Below are positions 18,226 through 26,666 of a stretch of 64,000 bases of DNA, piece by piece. The notes under the pieces were generated by a model, which was not told where the DNA came from, made no database searches, and saw nothing but the letters and a program-made list of their open reading frames with translations. Position 1 is the first letter of the stretch. Each line of letters begins with the position of its first letter. The position numbers were made by a program, and so were the translations under genes. The stretch is from Vibrio celticus. GTDB taxonomy: Bacteria; Pseudomonadota; Gammaproteobacteria; Enterobacterales; Vibrionaceae. The stretch covers positions 2,418,001 through 2,482,000 of the forward strand of contig NZ_AP025463.1 of NCBI RefSeq assembly GCF_024347335.1, given 5' to 3'.

Positions 18226-19134
18226 TTATCTGTCTTTTGGATCAAGCGCGTCGCGCAGACCATCACCTACGTAGTTAAAGCAGAACAGCGTAACTACCAT
18301 GAATGCCGCAGGGAATGTTAATTGCCAGATTGCAACTTCCATTGTTTGCGAACCTTCTTGAAGCAATGCGCCCCAGCTTGTCATAGGCTCTTGAACACCA
18401 AGACCAAGGAAAGATAAGAATGATTCTGTAAGGATCATGCTTGGAATAAGCAGCGTAGAATAAACCGCTACGATACCCAGTACGTTCGGTACGATGTGAC
18501 GTGTAATGATCTTCCATTTGCTTACACCACATACGTGTGCAGCTTCAATGAACTCTTTACTACGTAGGCTCAACGTTTGACCACGTACAATACGCGCCAT
18601 ATCTAGCCAAGCAATCGCACCAATAGCAACGAAGATCAGGATGATGTTACGACCAAAGAACGTTACCAGTACGATTACTAGGAACATGAATGGTACTGCG
18701 TACAAGATCTCTAGGATACGCATCATCACTCGGTCAGTACGACCGCCGATGAAGCCTGAAGCTGCACCGTAAAGCGTACCAATCAATACCGCTACGAAGG
18801 CACCCATCACACCAACCATCAATGAGATGCGGCCACCGACAAGAGTACGAACGTACAAATCACGGCCTAAGCTATCTGTACCGAACCAGTGATCCGCATT
18901 CGGACCAACGTGCATTGCGTACCAATCAGTATCGTCATAAGTGTACTGAGCCAGCATCGGTAAGAAGATAACTGCCAGTACCATAAGCGTAAGAATGAAC
19001 AGGCTCACCATCGCAGCTTTGTTTCGCATGAAACGAATGCGCGCGTCCTGCCACAAACTACGACCTTCAATCTCTAAGCTCTCAGAGAACTTTTCGATCG
19101 CTTCTAAATTTTCTTTTTTCTTCAACATAACCAT
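18226..19134 (-). CDS. oppC: Oligopeptide ABC transporter permease OppC
   Basis: An inner-membrane permease of 302 residues with an N-terminal cytoplasmic stretch, a membrane helix at about 38-58, a periplasmic loop, then the five-helix BPD_transp core. The EAA-type loop reads FIEAAHVCGVSKWKIITRHI. It starts 9 bases after oppB; AGGGA lies just upstream of the first ATG (a second ATG two codons later is possible). It pairs with OppB to form the channel. Confidence 0.95.
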   Translation of the reverse strand: MVMLKKKENLEAIEKFSESLEIEGRSLWQDARIRFMRNKAAMVSLFILTLMVLAVIFLPMLAQYTYDDTDWYAMHVGPNADHWFGTDSLGRDLYVRTLVGGRISLMVGVMGAFVAVLIGTLYGAASGFIGGRTDRVMMRILEILYAVPFMFLVIVLVTFFGRNIILIFVAIGAIAWLDMARIVRGQTLSLRSKEFIEAAHVCGVSKWKIITRHIVPNVLGIVAVYSTLLIPSMILTESFLSFLGLGVQEPMTSWGALLQEGSQTMEVAIWQLTFPAAFMVVTLFCFNYVGDGLRDALDPKDR

Positions 19135-19143
19135 GCGTCCCTG

Positions 19144-20064
19144 TTAGTAGCGAATTTTCGGGTCAATCAGCGCTAGCAAAATATCAACAATTGCGTTGAA
19201 CAAGATGAATAGGAAACCAATCAAGATGGTTACACCCATTACTAGCGAGTAGTCACGGTTAAACGCGGCGTTAACAAACAGCTTACCGATACCTGGTAGG
19301 CCGAAGATGGTTTCAACAACAACAGAACCTGTGATGATACCTACGAACGCAGGTCCCATGTAAGAAACAACAGGCAGCATTGCTGGCTTAAGTGCATGTT
19401 TTAGAATGATATAACGGTAGCTTAGACCTTTTGCACGAGCAGTTCGGATAAAGTTACTGTTTAGCGTTTCAATCATGCTACCGCGAGTAATACGAGCAAA
19501 GGTTGCTACGTAAAGAAGAGACATCGCGATAACAGGCAGCACGATGTACATAAATGTACCGCCATGCCAACCACCTGCTGGGAATATGTTCCAGTGCAGG
19601 GAGAAAAGGTAAATAAGCGCCGGTGCCAACACGAAGGATGGCATCACCACCCCGAGCATGGCGGTCGACATTATGGTGTAATCGACCCAGGTATTGTGCT
19701 TCAAGGCGGCAATCGTGCCGACGGTGACCCCCATCAATAGTGTGAAGATAAAGGCAACGAAACCTACCTTCGCAGATACTGGAAGTGCAACCGCGATCAG
19801 CTCATTTACTGTGTAATCTTGGTATTTAAAAGAGGGACCGAAGTCACCTTGTAAGATATTTGTCAAATACGTGGTGTATTGTTCAAATACTGGTTTATCT
19901 AAGCCGTATTTAGCTTCGATGTTAGCCATAACTTCTGGTGGTAATGGACGCTCGCTTGAAAACGGGTTACCCGGTGCGAAACGCATGAGAAAGAAAGATA
20001 TAGTGATCAACACCAACATAGTTGGAATCGCTTCAAATATCCTTTTCATAATGAATTTAAGCAT
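19144..20064 (-). CDS. oppB: Oligopeptide ABC transporter permease OppB
   Basis: A 306-residue inner-membrane permease with an N-terminal helix (MKRIFEAIPTMLVLITISFF), the family signature of OppB/DppB, and an EAA loop (FIRTARAKGLSYRYIILKHA). The start ATG has a GAG-rich ribosome-binding site. The 25 bases upstream contain the predicted OppZ pairing site, so translation of oppBCDF can be tuned apart from oppA. A stable hairpin lies between oppA and this gene. Confidence 0.96.
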   Translation of the reverse strand: MLKFIMKRIFEAIPTMLVLITISFFLMRFAPGNPFSSERPLPPEVMANIEAKYGLDKPVFEQYTTYLTNILQGDFGPSFKYQDYTVNELIAVALPVSAKVGFVAFIFTLLMGVTVGTIAALKHNTWVDYTIMSTAMLGVVMPSFVLAPALIYLFSLHWNIFPAGGWHGGTFMYIVLPVIAMSLLYVATFARITRGSMIETLNSNFIRTARAKGLSYRYIILKHALKPAMLPVVSYMGPAFVGIITGSVVVETIFGLPGIGKLFVNAAFNRDYSLVMGVTILIGFLFILFNAIVDILLALIDPKIRY

Positions 20065-20075
20065 AAACTCACTCT

Positions 20076-20089
20076 TTCAGTCTGTGACA
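20076..20089 (-). promoter_or_regulatory. Predicted OppZ pairing site before oppB
   Basis: On the minus strand UGUCACAGACUGAA is complementary at 13 of 14 positions to UUCAGCCUGUGACA in the oppF 3' UTR. It covers about -25 to -12 relative to the oppB ATG, next to the ribosome-binding site. Confidence 0.7.
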
Positions 20090-20101
20090 ATTAAAATTAG
20101 A

Positions 20102-20137
20102 AAGACGCTACATGCGCGCCCTGCGCATGTAGTGTCT
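20102..20137 (-). terminator. oppA-oppB intercistronic hairpin
   Basis: A long GC-rich inverted repeat (ACACTACATGCGC with a near-complement GCGCATGTAGCGT on the minus strand) follows the oppA stop. No strong T run follows, so it may act as a partial terminator or an RNA stabiliser that lets oppA be expressed above oppBCDF. Confidence 0.6.
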
Positions 20138-20178
20138 GTATCGTTATAGTTATATTAACTTTTTAGAATCGAAGCTTA

Positions 20179-21810
20179 TTATTGAGCTTTGATGTATAGG
20201 TCTTTCGAGAAGATCTTGTCTTCCGCGTTGTTGATTGGGAAACCACCAACATGCGGGTTAAGTAGACGTGATTTCACGTATTGGTAGATAGGAGCGATTG
20301 GCATGTCGTTTGCCATTAGCGCCTCAGCTTCTAGGTAAAGTGCTTTGCGCTCTTCTTCTGAAGTTGAGTTAAGTGCTTTATCGATGATCTTATCGTAAGC
20401 CGCGCTGTCGTAGTGAACACCACCGGTAGTGTTGTTACTCTTCATTAGCGTTAGGAACGAAGACGCTTCGTTGTAGTCACCACACCAACCAGCACGTGCT
20501 ACTTCGAAGTCACCAGAATCTTTAGAAGATAGGTACGTTTTCCACTCTTGGTTCTCTAGTGTTACAGAAAGACCCAGTGTTTTCTTCCACATAGAACCTA
20601 GCGCTACAGCAATCTTCTTGTGGTTCTCTGAAGTGTTGTAAAGTAGGTTGAATTTAAGTGGGTTATCTTTGCCGTAACCTGCTTCTTCAAGAAGACGTTC
20701 TGCTTCTGCGTTACGCTCTTTTTGAGACATCTTACCGTAAGCTGGTAGCTCAGGATCGAAGCCAGCTGTGATTTCAGGCGTTAGGAAGTACGCAGGTTTT
20801 TGACCTTGCGCTAGGATAGCACCTGTTACGATATCACGGTCGATTGCGTAAGAGATTGCTTGGCGAACACGAACATCATCAAATGGTGCTTTCTTCGTGT
20901 TGAAGATGTAGTAGTAAGTACATAGGTTACCCGCTACAGATACATCTTCCGCGTACTCTTTTTGAAGACGCTTGAAGTGCTCAGTTGGAAGTTCGTTTGT
21001 AAAATCGATTTCGCCAGATAGGAAGCGGTTCATTTCCGCTACTTGGTTTTCGATTGGTAGGAAGGTTACTTTATTTAGAACCGTCTTATCGTTGTTCCAG
21101 TATTGATCGTTACGCTTCAGAACTAAACGCTCGTTAACAACCCATTTATCAACAGAGAATGCACCGTTACCAACGAAGTGGTCAGGCTTAGTCCATTGAT
21201 CACCGAATTCTTCAACAGTCGCCTTGTGTACTGGCTTCATTGTTGTGTGGCCCATCATCATTACGAAGTATGGTACCGCTGCTTCTAATTCAACAACAAG
21301 CGTGTTTGCATCTACAGCTTTAACGCCTAGCTCACTCTTGTCTTTCTTACCCGCTACGATGTCCTTCGCATTCGCCATCTTGGTATATTCCATGTACCAA
21401 GCGTATGGAGAAGCCGTTGCAGGATCAACTGCACGCTGCCAGCTGTAAACGAAATCTTCAGCTGTTACAGGATCGCCGTTAGACCATTTTGCGTCTTTAC
21501 GTAGGTGGAAAGTGAATGTTTTGTTGTCTGTCGTTTCCCAGCTTTCAGCAACTCCAGGGATAGTAATACCGTCGCCGTCTTGGTTCACTAGACCTTCTAG
21601 AAGATCACGAATTACGTGAGATTCTGGTACACCTTGAGATTTGTGTGGGTCGATAGTCGCAACTTCAGTACCGTTACCGCGAACAAGTTCCTGAACTTTT
21701 GCTAGTTCTGTACCTGCTGGAACTTCAGCAGCGATAGAAAGAGTAGAAGTGGCAGCCACTGCCAAACCAGCACCTAGAAGAAGGGCCTGAGTGATTTTAT
21801 TCTTGTACAT
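20179..21810 (-). CDS. oppA: Periplasmic oligopeptide-binding protein OppA
   Basis: The 543-residue SBP_bac_5 protein that captures peptides for OppBCDF. A signal peptide at about residues 1-27 (ALLLGAGLAVAATSTLSIAA) is followed by the mature family pattern: TIDPHKSQGVPESHVIRDLLEGL near the start, AEDFVYSWQRAVDPATASPYAWY, and VRQAISYAIDRDIV. GGAG lies ahead of the ATG. It is the first gene of the operon with a 586-base upstream region, which now ends at an IS. Confidence 0.95.
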   Translation of the reverse strand: MYKNKITQALLLGAGLAVAATSTLSIAAEVPAGTELAKVQELVRGNGTEVATIDPHKSQGVPESHVIRDLLEGLVNQDGDGITIPGVAESWETTDNKTFTFHLRKDAKWSNGDPVTAEDFVYSWQRAVDPATASPYAWYMEYTKMANAKDIVAGKKDKSELGVKAVDANTLVVELEAAVPYFVMMMGHTTMKPVHKATVEEFGDQWTKPDHFVGNGAFSVDKWVVNERLVLKRNDQYWNNDKTVLNKVTFLPIENQVAEMNRFLSGEIDFTNELPTEHFKRLQKEYAEDVSVAGNLCTYYYIFNTKKAPFDDVRVRQAISYAIDRDIVTGAILAQGQKPAYFLTPEITAGFDPELPAYGKMSQKERNAEAERLLEEAGYGKDNPLKFNLLYNTSENHKKIAVALGSMWKKTLGLSVTLENQEWKTYLSSKDSGDFEVARAGWCGDYNEASSFLTLMKSNNTTGGVHYDSAAYDKIIDKALNSTSEEERKALYLEAEALMANDMPIAPIYQYVKSRLLNPHVGGFPINNAEDKIFSKDLYIKAQ

Positions 21811-22396
21811 TTAATAAACTCCAAGTTTTTCGTATTGCATCCATGACTTCTTTGCTAGGTTCACTGAACGGCAGTGATTTAGATTTATTTAGCTCAAAAT
21901 TTAAGCATAAAAATCTAAAACCTTACAAAGATTGAGGCACACACTATCAACCATTGAAGTAATTTGCCATAAACAAGTGGCAAAAAATCGGATAATTCTC
22001 CGAATTACTTAAGGTAACAGTGTAAATCTCTAATAAAAACCTAATGAATAGTGAGTTACACATAGGGATTAATTAAAAAACAGCCTTTAGTGATGATGTA
22101 TCTGTATTGATACTTTTTTTTAGCATCTTATGCTAGAACACGGTCAGCAAATTAACATTAATGCCACATTAAATCTAATTGCACATCACATATCCCCTAA
22201 ATAGACTCTACTATTTGTGAGGATTATCACTTTATACAAAACAGCATAAAGCACTGCACCAAAACAGATTTAGCAATGCACCAAGACAGACAAAATCACG
22301 CTCCGAATTTATATGCACCCTGAATGACTAACCATTTATTAATACAGCGCTTATTTATAAATGACTTTGTAGCACGCACAAAAAAGCCGACCTTGA
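21811..22396. promoter_or_regulatory. oppA upstream region
   Basis: 586 AT-rich bases between oppA and the IS. It should hold the oppA promoter and a leader. I saw no gene, and no operator I can name. Its distal end (22381-22391) is one arm of the terminator that the IS split. Confidence 0.4.
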
Positions 22397-22442
22397 TGAA
22401 CTGACCCCCAATAGTTGGACACCAATTATTGGGGGTCTTTTT

Positions 22443-22948
22443 ATGTCCAAATATAGCCGAGAGCTAAAATGTATCATTGCTAAGCAATACTTAGATGGCA
22501 CGTCATCTCTCTACTTAGCAAAACAATATTCAATTTCTTCAAGGCAGATACGGTATTGGGCTCAAGTCTTTGCCATCCATGGTACTGATTCATTTTTACC
22601 AACTAAGCATGCCGCGACTGCTCAAACAAAACGAAAAGCATTGAATTTAATGTGGACGAATGAATGGTCTCTCACGCACACTAGCGCAGTATTAAACCTC
22701 TCATCCCTGGGATACTCTCTGTCTGGCTCAAACGATTTAATGAGCTCGGTATCAAGGGGCTCAAAATGCGCCAGAAAGGAAGACCCTCAATGAAACAGCA
22801 ACCTCAACGAACCACTAAGCCTGATAATGAAATGACACTTGAGGAGCTAAAAGAGGAGTTAGTCTACTTACGAACCGAGAATGCTGTTTTAAAAAGTTGG
22901 AAGAGTTGGAGCAGGAAAAACCGTCGAACAAAGAAAAAGCGGTCATAG
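22443..22948 (+). pseudogene. IS3-family orfA (DNA-binding part), frameshifted
   Basis: Encodes the helix-turn-helix and leucine-zipper part of the transposase. The frame from ATG 22443 reads well to about 22706 (KYSRELKCIIAKQYLDGTSS and a second HTH starting HTSAVLNLSS), then loses homology. The sequence that should follow (PGILSVWLKRFNELGIKGLK, then MRQKGRPS) is in the -1 frame, which fits loss of one C in the CCC run at 22705-22707. The second frame continues to the -1 slip heptamer T TTA AAA at 22888-22894 that normally fuses orfA to orfB. A sequencing error in the C run is the main alternative. Confidence 0.8.
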
Positions 22949-23787
22949 CTCTAACTCTTAAAGGCAAGTACCCGTTGAAGCACTTACTGCAGACTCTACA
23001 GCTGGCAAAAAGTGTCTTTTATTATCAGGCTCAAACGAGCAAGCGCCCAAATAGCTACGAACGTGAGCTGCGGTTGATAAAGTCAATTTATCATGAACAT
23101 AAGGGCCGATACGGTTATCGTCGTATTCATTTAGAACTAAAAAATCAGGGGGTCGCGCTTAATCACAAAACGGTTCAAAGGCTTATGGCTCAGCTCAACC
23201 TTAAATCGACGGTCAGGATTAAAAAGTACCGTTCATACCGAGGAGAGTCTGGAACAGCTGCTCCCAACGTGCTTGAAAGAGATTTTAGTGCGACTCAACC
23301 CGATGAAAAGTGGGTAACTGATGTCACGGAGTTCAAAGTCAAAGAGCAGAAAGTATACTTGTCTCCAGTTGTCGACTTGTTTACTCAGGAAGTGGTAGCT
23401 TATAGAGTGGCCAAAAATGCCTGCTTGCCGCTTGTCACGGATATGCTGACGGAGGCTATATCAACGCTTAAACCCAACTCAAAGCCAATTATACACAGCG
23501 ATCAAGGTTGGCAATATCGCCATCGACAGTATCAGAAAAAGGTAGCGGAGAGTGGGTTAACGCAAAGCATGTCGAGAAAAGGTAACTGCTTGGATAATGC
23601 TGTTGCTGAAAACTTTTTTGCTTTACTCAAAACCGAGATGTATCACAACCAAAGCTTTGAAGATGCAGATGCTCTGATAGAGCAAATTAAAGAATACATC
23701 GAGTACTACAATACCAAACGTATAAAAGTGAAACTAAAAGGCCTGACTCCGATAGAATATCGAACTCAGGCCTTGAAAGCCGCTTAA
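22897..23787 (+). CDS. IS3-family transposase orfB (DDE integrase core)
   Basis: The catalytic half of the transposase. After an HTH_21 segment (RLIKSIYHEHKGRYGYRRIH) the rve integrase core shows the DDE triad: WVTDVTEF, IIHSDQGWQY, and DNAVAENFFALLKTE. The orf begins at a TTG in the -1 frame relative to the preceding one and has no good start of its own, so expression is expected by programmed -1 frameshifting from orfA, giving the junction LKKLEELEQE. This half appears intact over its 296 codons. Confidence 0.92.
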   Translation: MEELEQEKPSNKEKAVIALTLKGKYPLKHLLQTLQLAKSVFYYQAQTSKRPNSYERELRLIKSIYHEHKGRYGYRRIHLELKNQGVALNHKTVQRLMAQLNLKSTVRIKKYRSYRGESGTAAPNVLERDFSATQPDEKWVTDVTEFKVKEQKVYLSPVVDLFTQEVVAYRVAKNACLPLVTDMLTEAISTLKPNSKPIIHSDQGWQYRHRQYQKKVAESGLTQSMSRKGNCLDNAVAENFFALLKTEMYHNQSFEDADALIEQIKEYIEYYNTKRIKVKLKGLTPIEYRTQALKAA

Positions 23788-23885
23788 CAGAAATGTCCAA
23801 CTTTATGGGGTCACTTCATGATAGTCGGCTTTTTACTGTCTCAATCAACAGAGCGAAGTTTTGAAGCAACATCCTATTACGAGAA

Positions 23886-24341
23886 TTATTTCTCCCAACG
23901 CTCCGCAGCTTTTGTATCTGAATCGCGAGAATCAACCCAGCGAGTTGTTTCAGTGGTACGTTCTTTTTTCCAAAACGGCGCTTTGGTTTTCAGAAAGTCC
24001 ATCACAAACTCACAGGCTTCAAAGGCCGCACCGCGGTGTGCACTGGAAACACCAACGTAAACAATCTGGTCGCCGATATCTAGGTCACCCACGCGGTGAA
24101 TCACTCGCATCTTCTGAATAGGCCAGCGCGCTTCAGCTTGATCACAGATCTCGCTCAGTGATTTCTCTGTCATACCCGGATAATGCTCCAGAGACAAACC
24201 AATCACGTTGTCGCCAAGGTTCATGTCGCGAACTTTACCCACGAACGTCACAATCGCTCCGGCAGCTGTACCTTGAGCCAAGTAGTCGTATTCGTCGCCT
24301 ACAGAGAAGTCCTCTGCTGTCACTAATACTCTTGGATCCAT
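23886..24341 (-). CDS. moaE: Molybdopterin synthase catalytic subunit MoaE
   Basis: With MoaD it inserts the dithiolene sulfurs into cyclic pyranopterin phosphate (cPMP) to form molybdopterin. 151 residues; conserved parts are GAIVTFVGKVRDMN, LEHYPGMTEKSL, and the late HRGAAFEACEFVMDFLKTKAPFWKKE, which includes the active-site lysines. It is the last gene of moaABCDE. Its terminator, just downstream, is split by the IS. Confidence 0.95.
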   Translation of the reverse strand: MDPRVLVTAEDFSVGDEYDYLAQGTAAGAIVTFVGKVRDMNLGDNVIGLSLEHYPGMTEKSLSEICDQAEARWPIQKMRVIHRVGDLDIGDQIVYVGVSSAHRGAAFEACEFVMDFLKTKAPFWKKERTTETTRWVDSRDSDTKAAERWEK

Positions 24342-24343
24342 GC

Positions 24344-24589
24344 TTAGCCTCCGGTCACTGGTGGGAAGAATGCCACTTCGTCACCGTCTTTCACTTCAGT
24401 CGTCAAAGGCACAATAGATTGGTTAAGCGCCGCCAGAAGCTTGCCCTCTTCCAATGCGATATCCCATTTGCCTTCTTGCGTGACAAGGTGGCTGCGAATC
24501 GCTTCGATAGTGCTGAATTGCGCGTCGACTTCTAGGCTATCAACACCGACAAGTTCACGAGTTTGAGCAAAGAAAAGTACAGTAATCAT
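24344..24589 (-). CDS. moaD: Molybdopterin synthase sulfur carrier MoaD
   Basis: An 81-residue ubiquitin-fold sulfur carrier ending in the required Gly-Gly (FFPPVTGG), which is adenylated by MoeB and then thiocarboxylated. It overlaps moaC by four bases at its start and lies two bases before moaE, so it is coupled to both. Confidence 0.95.
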   Translation of the reverse strand: MITVLFFAQTRELVGVDSLEVDAQFSTIEAIRSHLVTQEGKWDIALEEGKLLAALNQSIVPLTTEVKDGDEVAFFPPVTGG

Positions 24590-25071
24590 GATTCCACCTT
24601 AAAGTGTCCTGATTTACCACCCGTCTTCTCTAACAGACGTACGTTCTCGATAACAATGTCTTTCTGAACAGCTTTACACATATCGTAAATCGTCAGTGCA
24701 GCAACAGAAGCAGCCGTTAGCGCTTCCATTTCTACGCCTGTCTTACCCGCAAGCTTACATACCGACTCGATACGTACCTTGTTTTCAGACTCGATCGCTT
24801 CAAGTTGCACTTCTACTTTCGTCAGTAGTAGAGGATGACACAGTGGAATCAGATCCCACGTCTTCTTCGCCGCTTGGATACCCGCAATGCGTGCCGTTGC
24901 GAAAACATCACCTTTATGGTGGCTACCAGAAACAATCAACTCTAGCGTTTCTGCCGACATTTGAACGAAAGCTTCTGCTCTCGCTTCACGTACTGTCTCA
25001 GCTTTAGCCGATACATCGACCATGTTTGCTTCGCCAGACGCGTTAATGTGTGTAAATTGGCTCATACTCAA
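24586..25071 (-). CDS. moaC: Cyclic pyranopterin monophosphate synthase MoaC
   Basis: Works after MoaA to form cPMP from GTP. 161 residues with conserved HINASGEANMVDVSAKAETV near the start, the active-site IPLCHPLLLT, and GVEMEALTAASVAALTIYDMCKA. It lies six bases after moaB. Confidence 0.96.
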   Translation of the reverse strand: MSMSQFTHINASGEANMVDVSAKAETVREARAEAFVQMSAETLELIVSGSHHKGDVFATARIAGIQAAKKTWDLIPLCHPLLLTKVEVQLEAIESENKVRIESVCKLAGKTGVEMEALTAASVAALTIYDMCKAVQKDIVIENVRLLEKTGGKSGHFKVES

Positions 25072-25077
25072 ACCACC

Positions 25078-25590
25078 TTATACAGAAAGATGTGGCATGA
25101 AGTTACAAGGGCGGTGGCTAGCATCCATCTGTTGCTTGATGATCTTAGTCCAACCTGTACGGCAAGCGCCTGTAGAGCCTGGCATCGCAAAGATTACTGT
25201 GTGGTTAGCAAAACCCGCAATCGCACGAGATTGAATCGTCGATGTACCAATCTCTTCGTAAGACACTTGGCGGAAAAGTTCACCAAAGCCTTCTACTTCT
25301 TTGTCGAACAGTGGCTTAAGTGCTTCAGGCGTGCTGTCACGAGATGTAAAACCCGTACCGCCCGTGATCATGATCGCTTGAACGCTGTCATCAGCAATCC
25401 ACTGAGATACGATCGCACGGATCTTGTACATGTCATCGATAACGATTTGCTTATCAACCACGTTGTGGCCTGCTTCTTTAGCATGCTCAGCTAGGTAACC
25501 ACCTGACGTGTCATTTTCTTCTGTACGAGTATCTGAAACGGTTAGTACTGCGATGTTTGCTGCTTGAAATTTGCTTTCTGCGTGACCCAT
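25078..25590 (-). CDS. moaB: Molybdenum cofactor biosynthesis protein MoaB
   Basis: A 170-residue MogA/MoaB-fold protein with the MPT-binding patterns TVSDTRTEENDTSG and ITGGTGFTSRDSTPEAL and a late AMPGSTGACRTGW. In E. coli MoaB has no proven essential role, whereas homologues adenylate molybdopterin; the role here is uncertain. It is the second gene of the operon. Confidence 0.93.
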   Translation of the reverse strand: MGHAESKFQAANIAVLTVSDTRTEENDTSGGYLAEHAKEAGHNVVDKQIVIDDMYKIRAIVSQWIADDSVQAIMITGGTGFTSRDSTPEALKPLFDKEVEGFGELFRQVSYEEIGTSTIQSRAIAGFANHTVIFAMPGSTGACRTGWTKIIKQQMDASHRPCNFMPHLSV

Positions 25591-25676
25591 TTGTTCACCT
25601 ATATAAATTTTTCATTAGACTGATTCGCCCAGCCTAAAGAAGCTGAGCGATAAAATGCTTTAGAGTATATAGCGGG

Positions 25677-26666
25677 TTAACCGCCGATTGACGCCAAGTT
25701 TGGAGTCATGCCGCTGTTGCCATCGTGTAAGAAGTGGCTAACGGACTTGGTTTGAAGCTGAGCCTGAATTCGATCAATGAGCTCTTGCTCTTGTTGATCT
25801 TCTTGAATCAGATCTCTCAGTTCAACACCATGGTCGCCAAACAGACATAGGTGAAGTTTACCGGTCGCAGAAACGCGCAGACGGTTACAACTCTCACAAA
25901 AGTCTTTCTCGTAAGGCATGATCAAACCGATTTCACCCTTGTAGTCTGGGTGGACAAACACTTGCGCCGGACCATCGTTAACGGCTTTGACTTTTAGCAG
26001 CCAACCATTAGCAATCAGCTGGTTGCGAATCGCAACGCCAGACACATGATGTTTATCGAACAACTCGTCCATCTCGCCGGTTTTCATCAGCTCGATAAAA
26101 CGTAATTGAATGGGTTTGTCTTTGATCCAATTAAGGAAGGCTGGTAATTCCTGACTGTTAAGGTCTTTCATTAATACGACGTTGACTTTGACTTGTTCAA
26201 AGCCAACCTCAAACGCTTTATCAATGCCTCGCATAACCTCAGTAAACTTATTCTCACCAGTGATCTGATGGAACATACGCGAATCTAAACTATCCACGCT
26301 CACGTTTATATGGGTTAAACCAGCATCACGCCATTGCCCTACTTGTTTCTCCATGCGGTAGCCATTCGTTGTCGTGGCTACTTTTTCGATGCCTGGAGTA
26401 GAAGCAACAGTATGTATGATTTCAGGAAAGTCTTTACGCAGGCTCGGCTCTCCGCCTGTAATGCGGATCTTTGAGGTACCACAATCTGCAAACGCTTTAA
26501 CAATACGTTTGATCTCGGGAACACTTAAAAAAGACGAGTTTTTTTGCCCTGACGGTTTATAACCATCTGGCAAGCAGTAAGTACATTTAAAGTTACAGAC
26601 GTCTGTAACCGACAAGCGCAAGTAATAAAACTTGCGATGGAATCTATCTTCGAATTGTTGCGCCAC
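25677..26666 (-). CDS. moaA: GTP 3',8-cyclase MoaA
   Basis: A radical SAM enzyme that starts molybdopterin synthesis from GTP. The N-terminal [4Fe-4S] motif is CNFKCTYC (about residues 24-31), with GGEP soon after. The C-terminal second cluster has CESCNRLRVSATGKLHLC, and the protein ends in Gly-Gly as required. The GTG at 26666 is chosen (329 residues): GGAAAGG lies upstream and the protein then starts like other MoaA. A TTG five codons earlier is less likely. Confidence 0.94.
   Translation of the reverse strand: MAQQFEDRFHRKFYYLRLSVTDVCNFKCTYCLPDGYKPSGQKNSSFLSVPEIKRIVKAFADCGTSKIRITGGEPSLRKDFPEIIHTVASTPGIEKVATTTNGYRMEKQVGQWRDAGLTHINVSVDSLDSRMFHQITGENKFTEVMRGIDKAFEVGFEQVKVNVVLMKDLNSQELPAFLNWIKDKPIQLRFIELMKTGEMDELFDKHHVSGVAIRNQLIANGWLLKVKAVNDGPAQVFVHPDYKGEIGLIMPYEKDFCESCNRLRVSATGKLHLCLFGDHGVELRDLIQEDQQEQELIDRIQAQLQTKSVSHFLHDGNSGMTPNLASIGG

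Larger units (their letters stand above)
22397..23818 (+). mobile_element. IS3-family insertion sequence (1422 bp)
   Basis: It starts TG and ends CA. Imperfect 25-bp terminal inverted repeats match at 21 of 25 positions (left TGAACTGACCCCCAATAGTT, right TGAAGTGACCCCATAAAGTT, continuing GGACA in both). A 3-bp direct repeat TGA flanks it on both sides (22394-22396 and 23819-23821). It carries an orfA/orfB pair with a DDE transposase and a T TTA AAA slip site, typical of IS3 family members close to IS150. Its orfA has a frameshift, so this copy may be unable to move by itself. Confidence 0.92.
22381..23834. terminator. Terminator split by an insertion sequence
   Basis: The left arm AAAAAGCCGAC (22381-22391) and right arm GTCGGCTTTTT (23824-23834) are perfect complements now separated by the IS. 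Removing the element and one copy of its TGA target duplication restores an 11-bp stem with loop CTTGATA. It would have been the moaE terminator, working in both directions. Confidence 0.88.

Noticed and set aside
24696..25494. Open frames on the + strand across moaC and moaB
   Set aside because: They are antisense to well-supported operon genes and show no family features.
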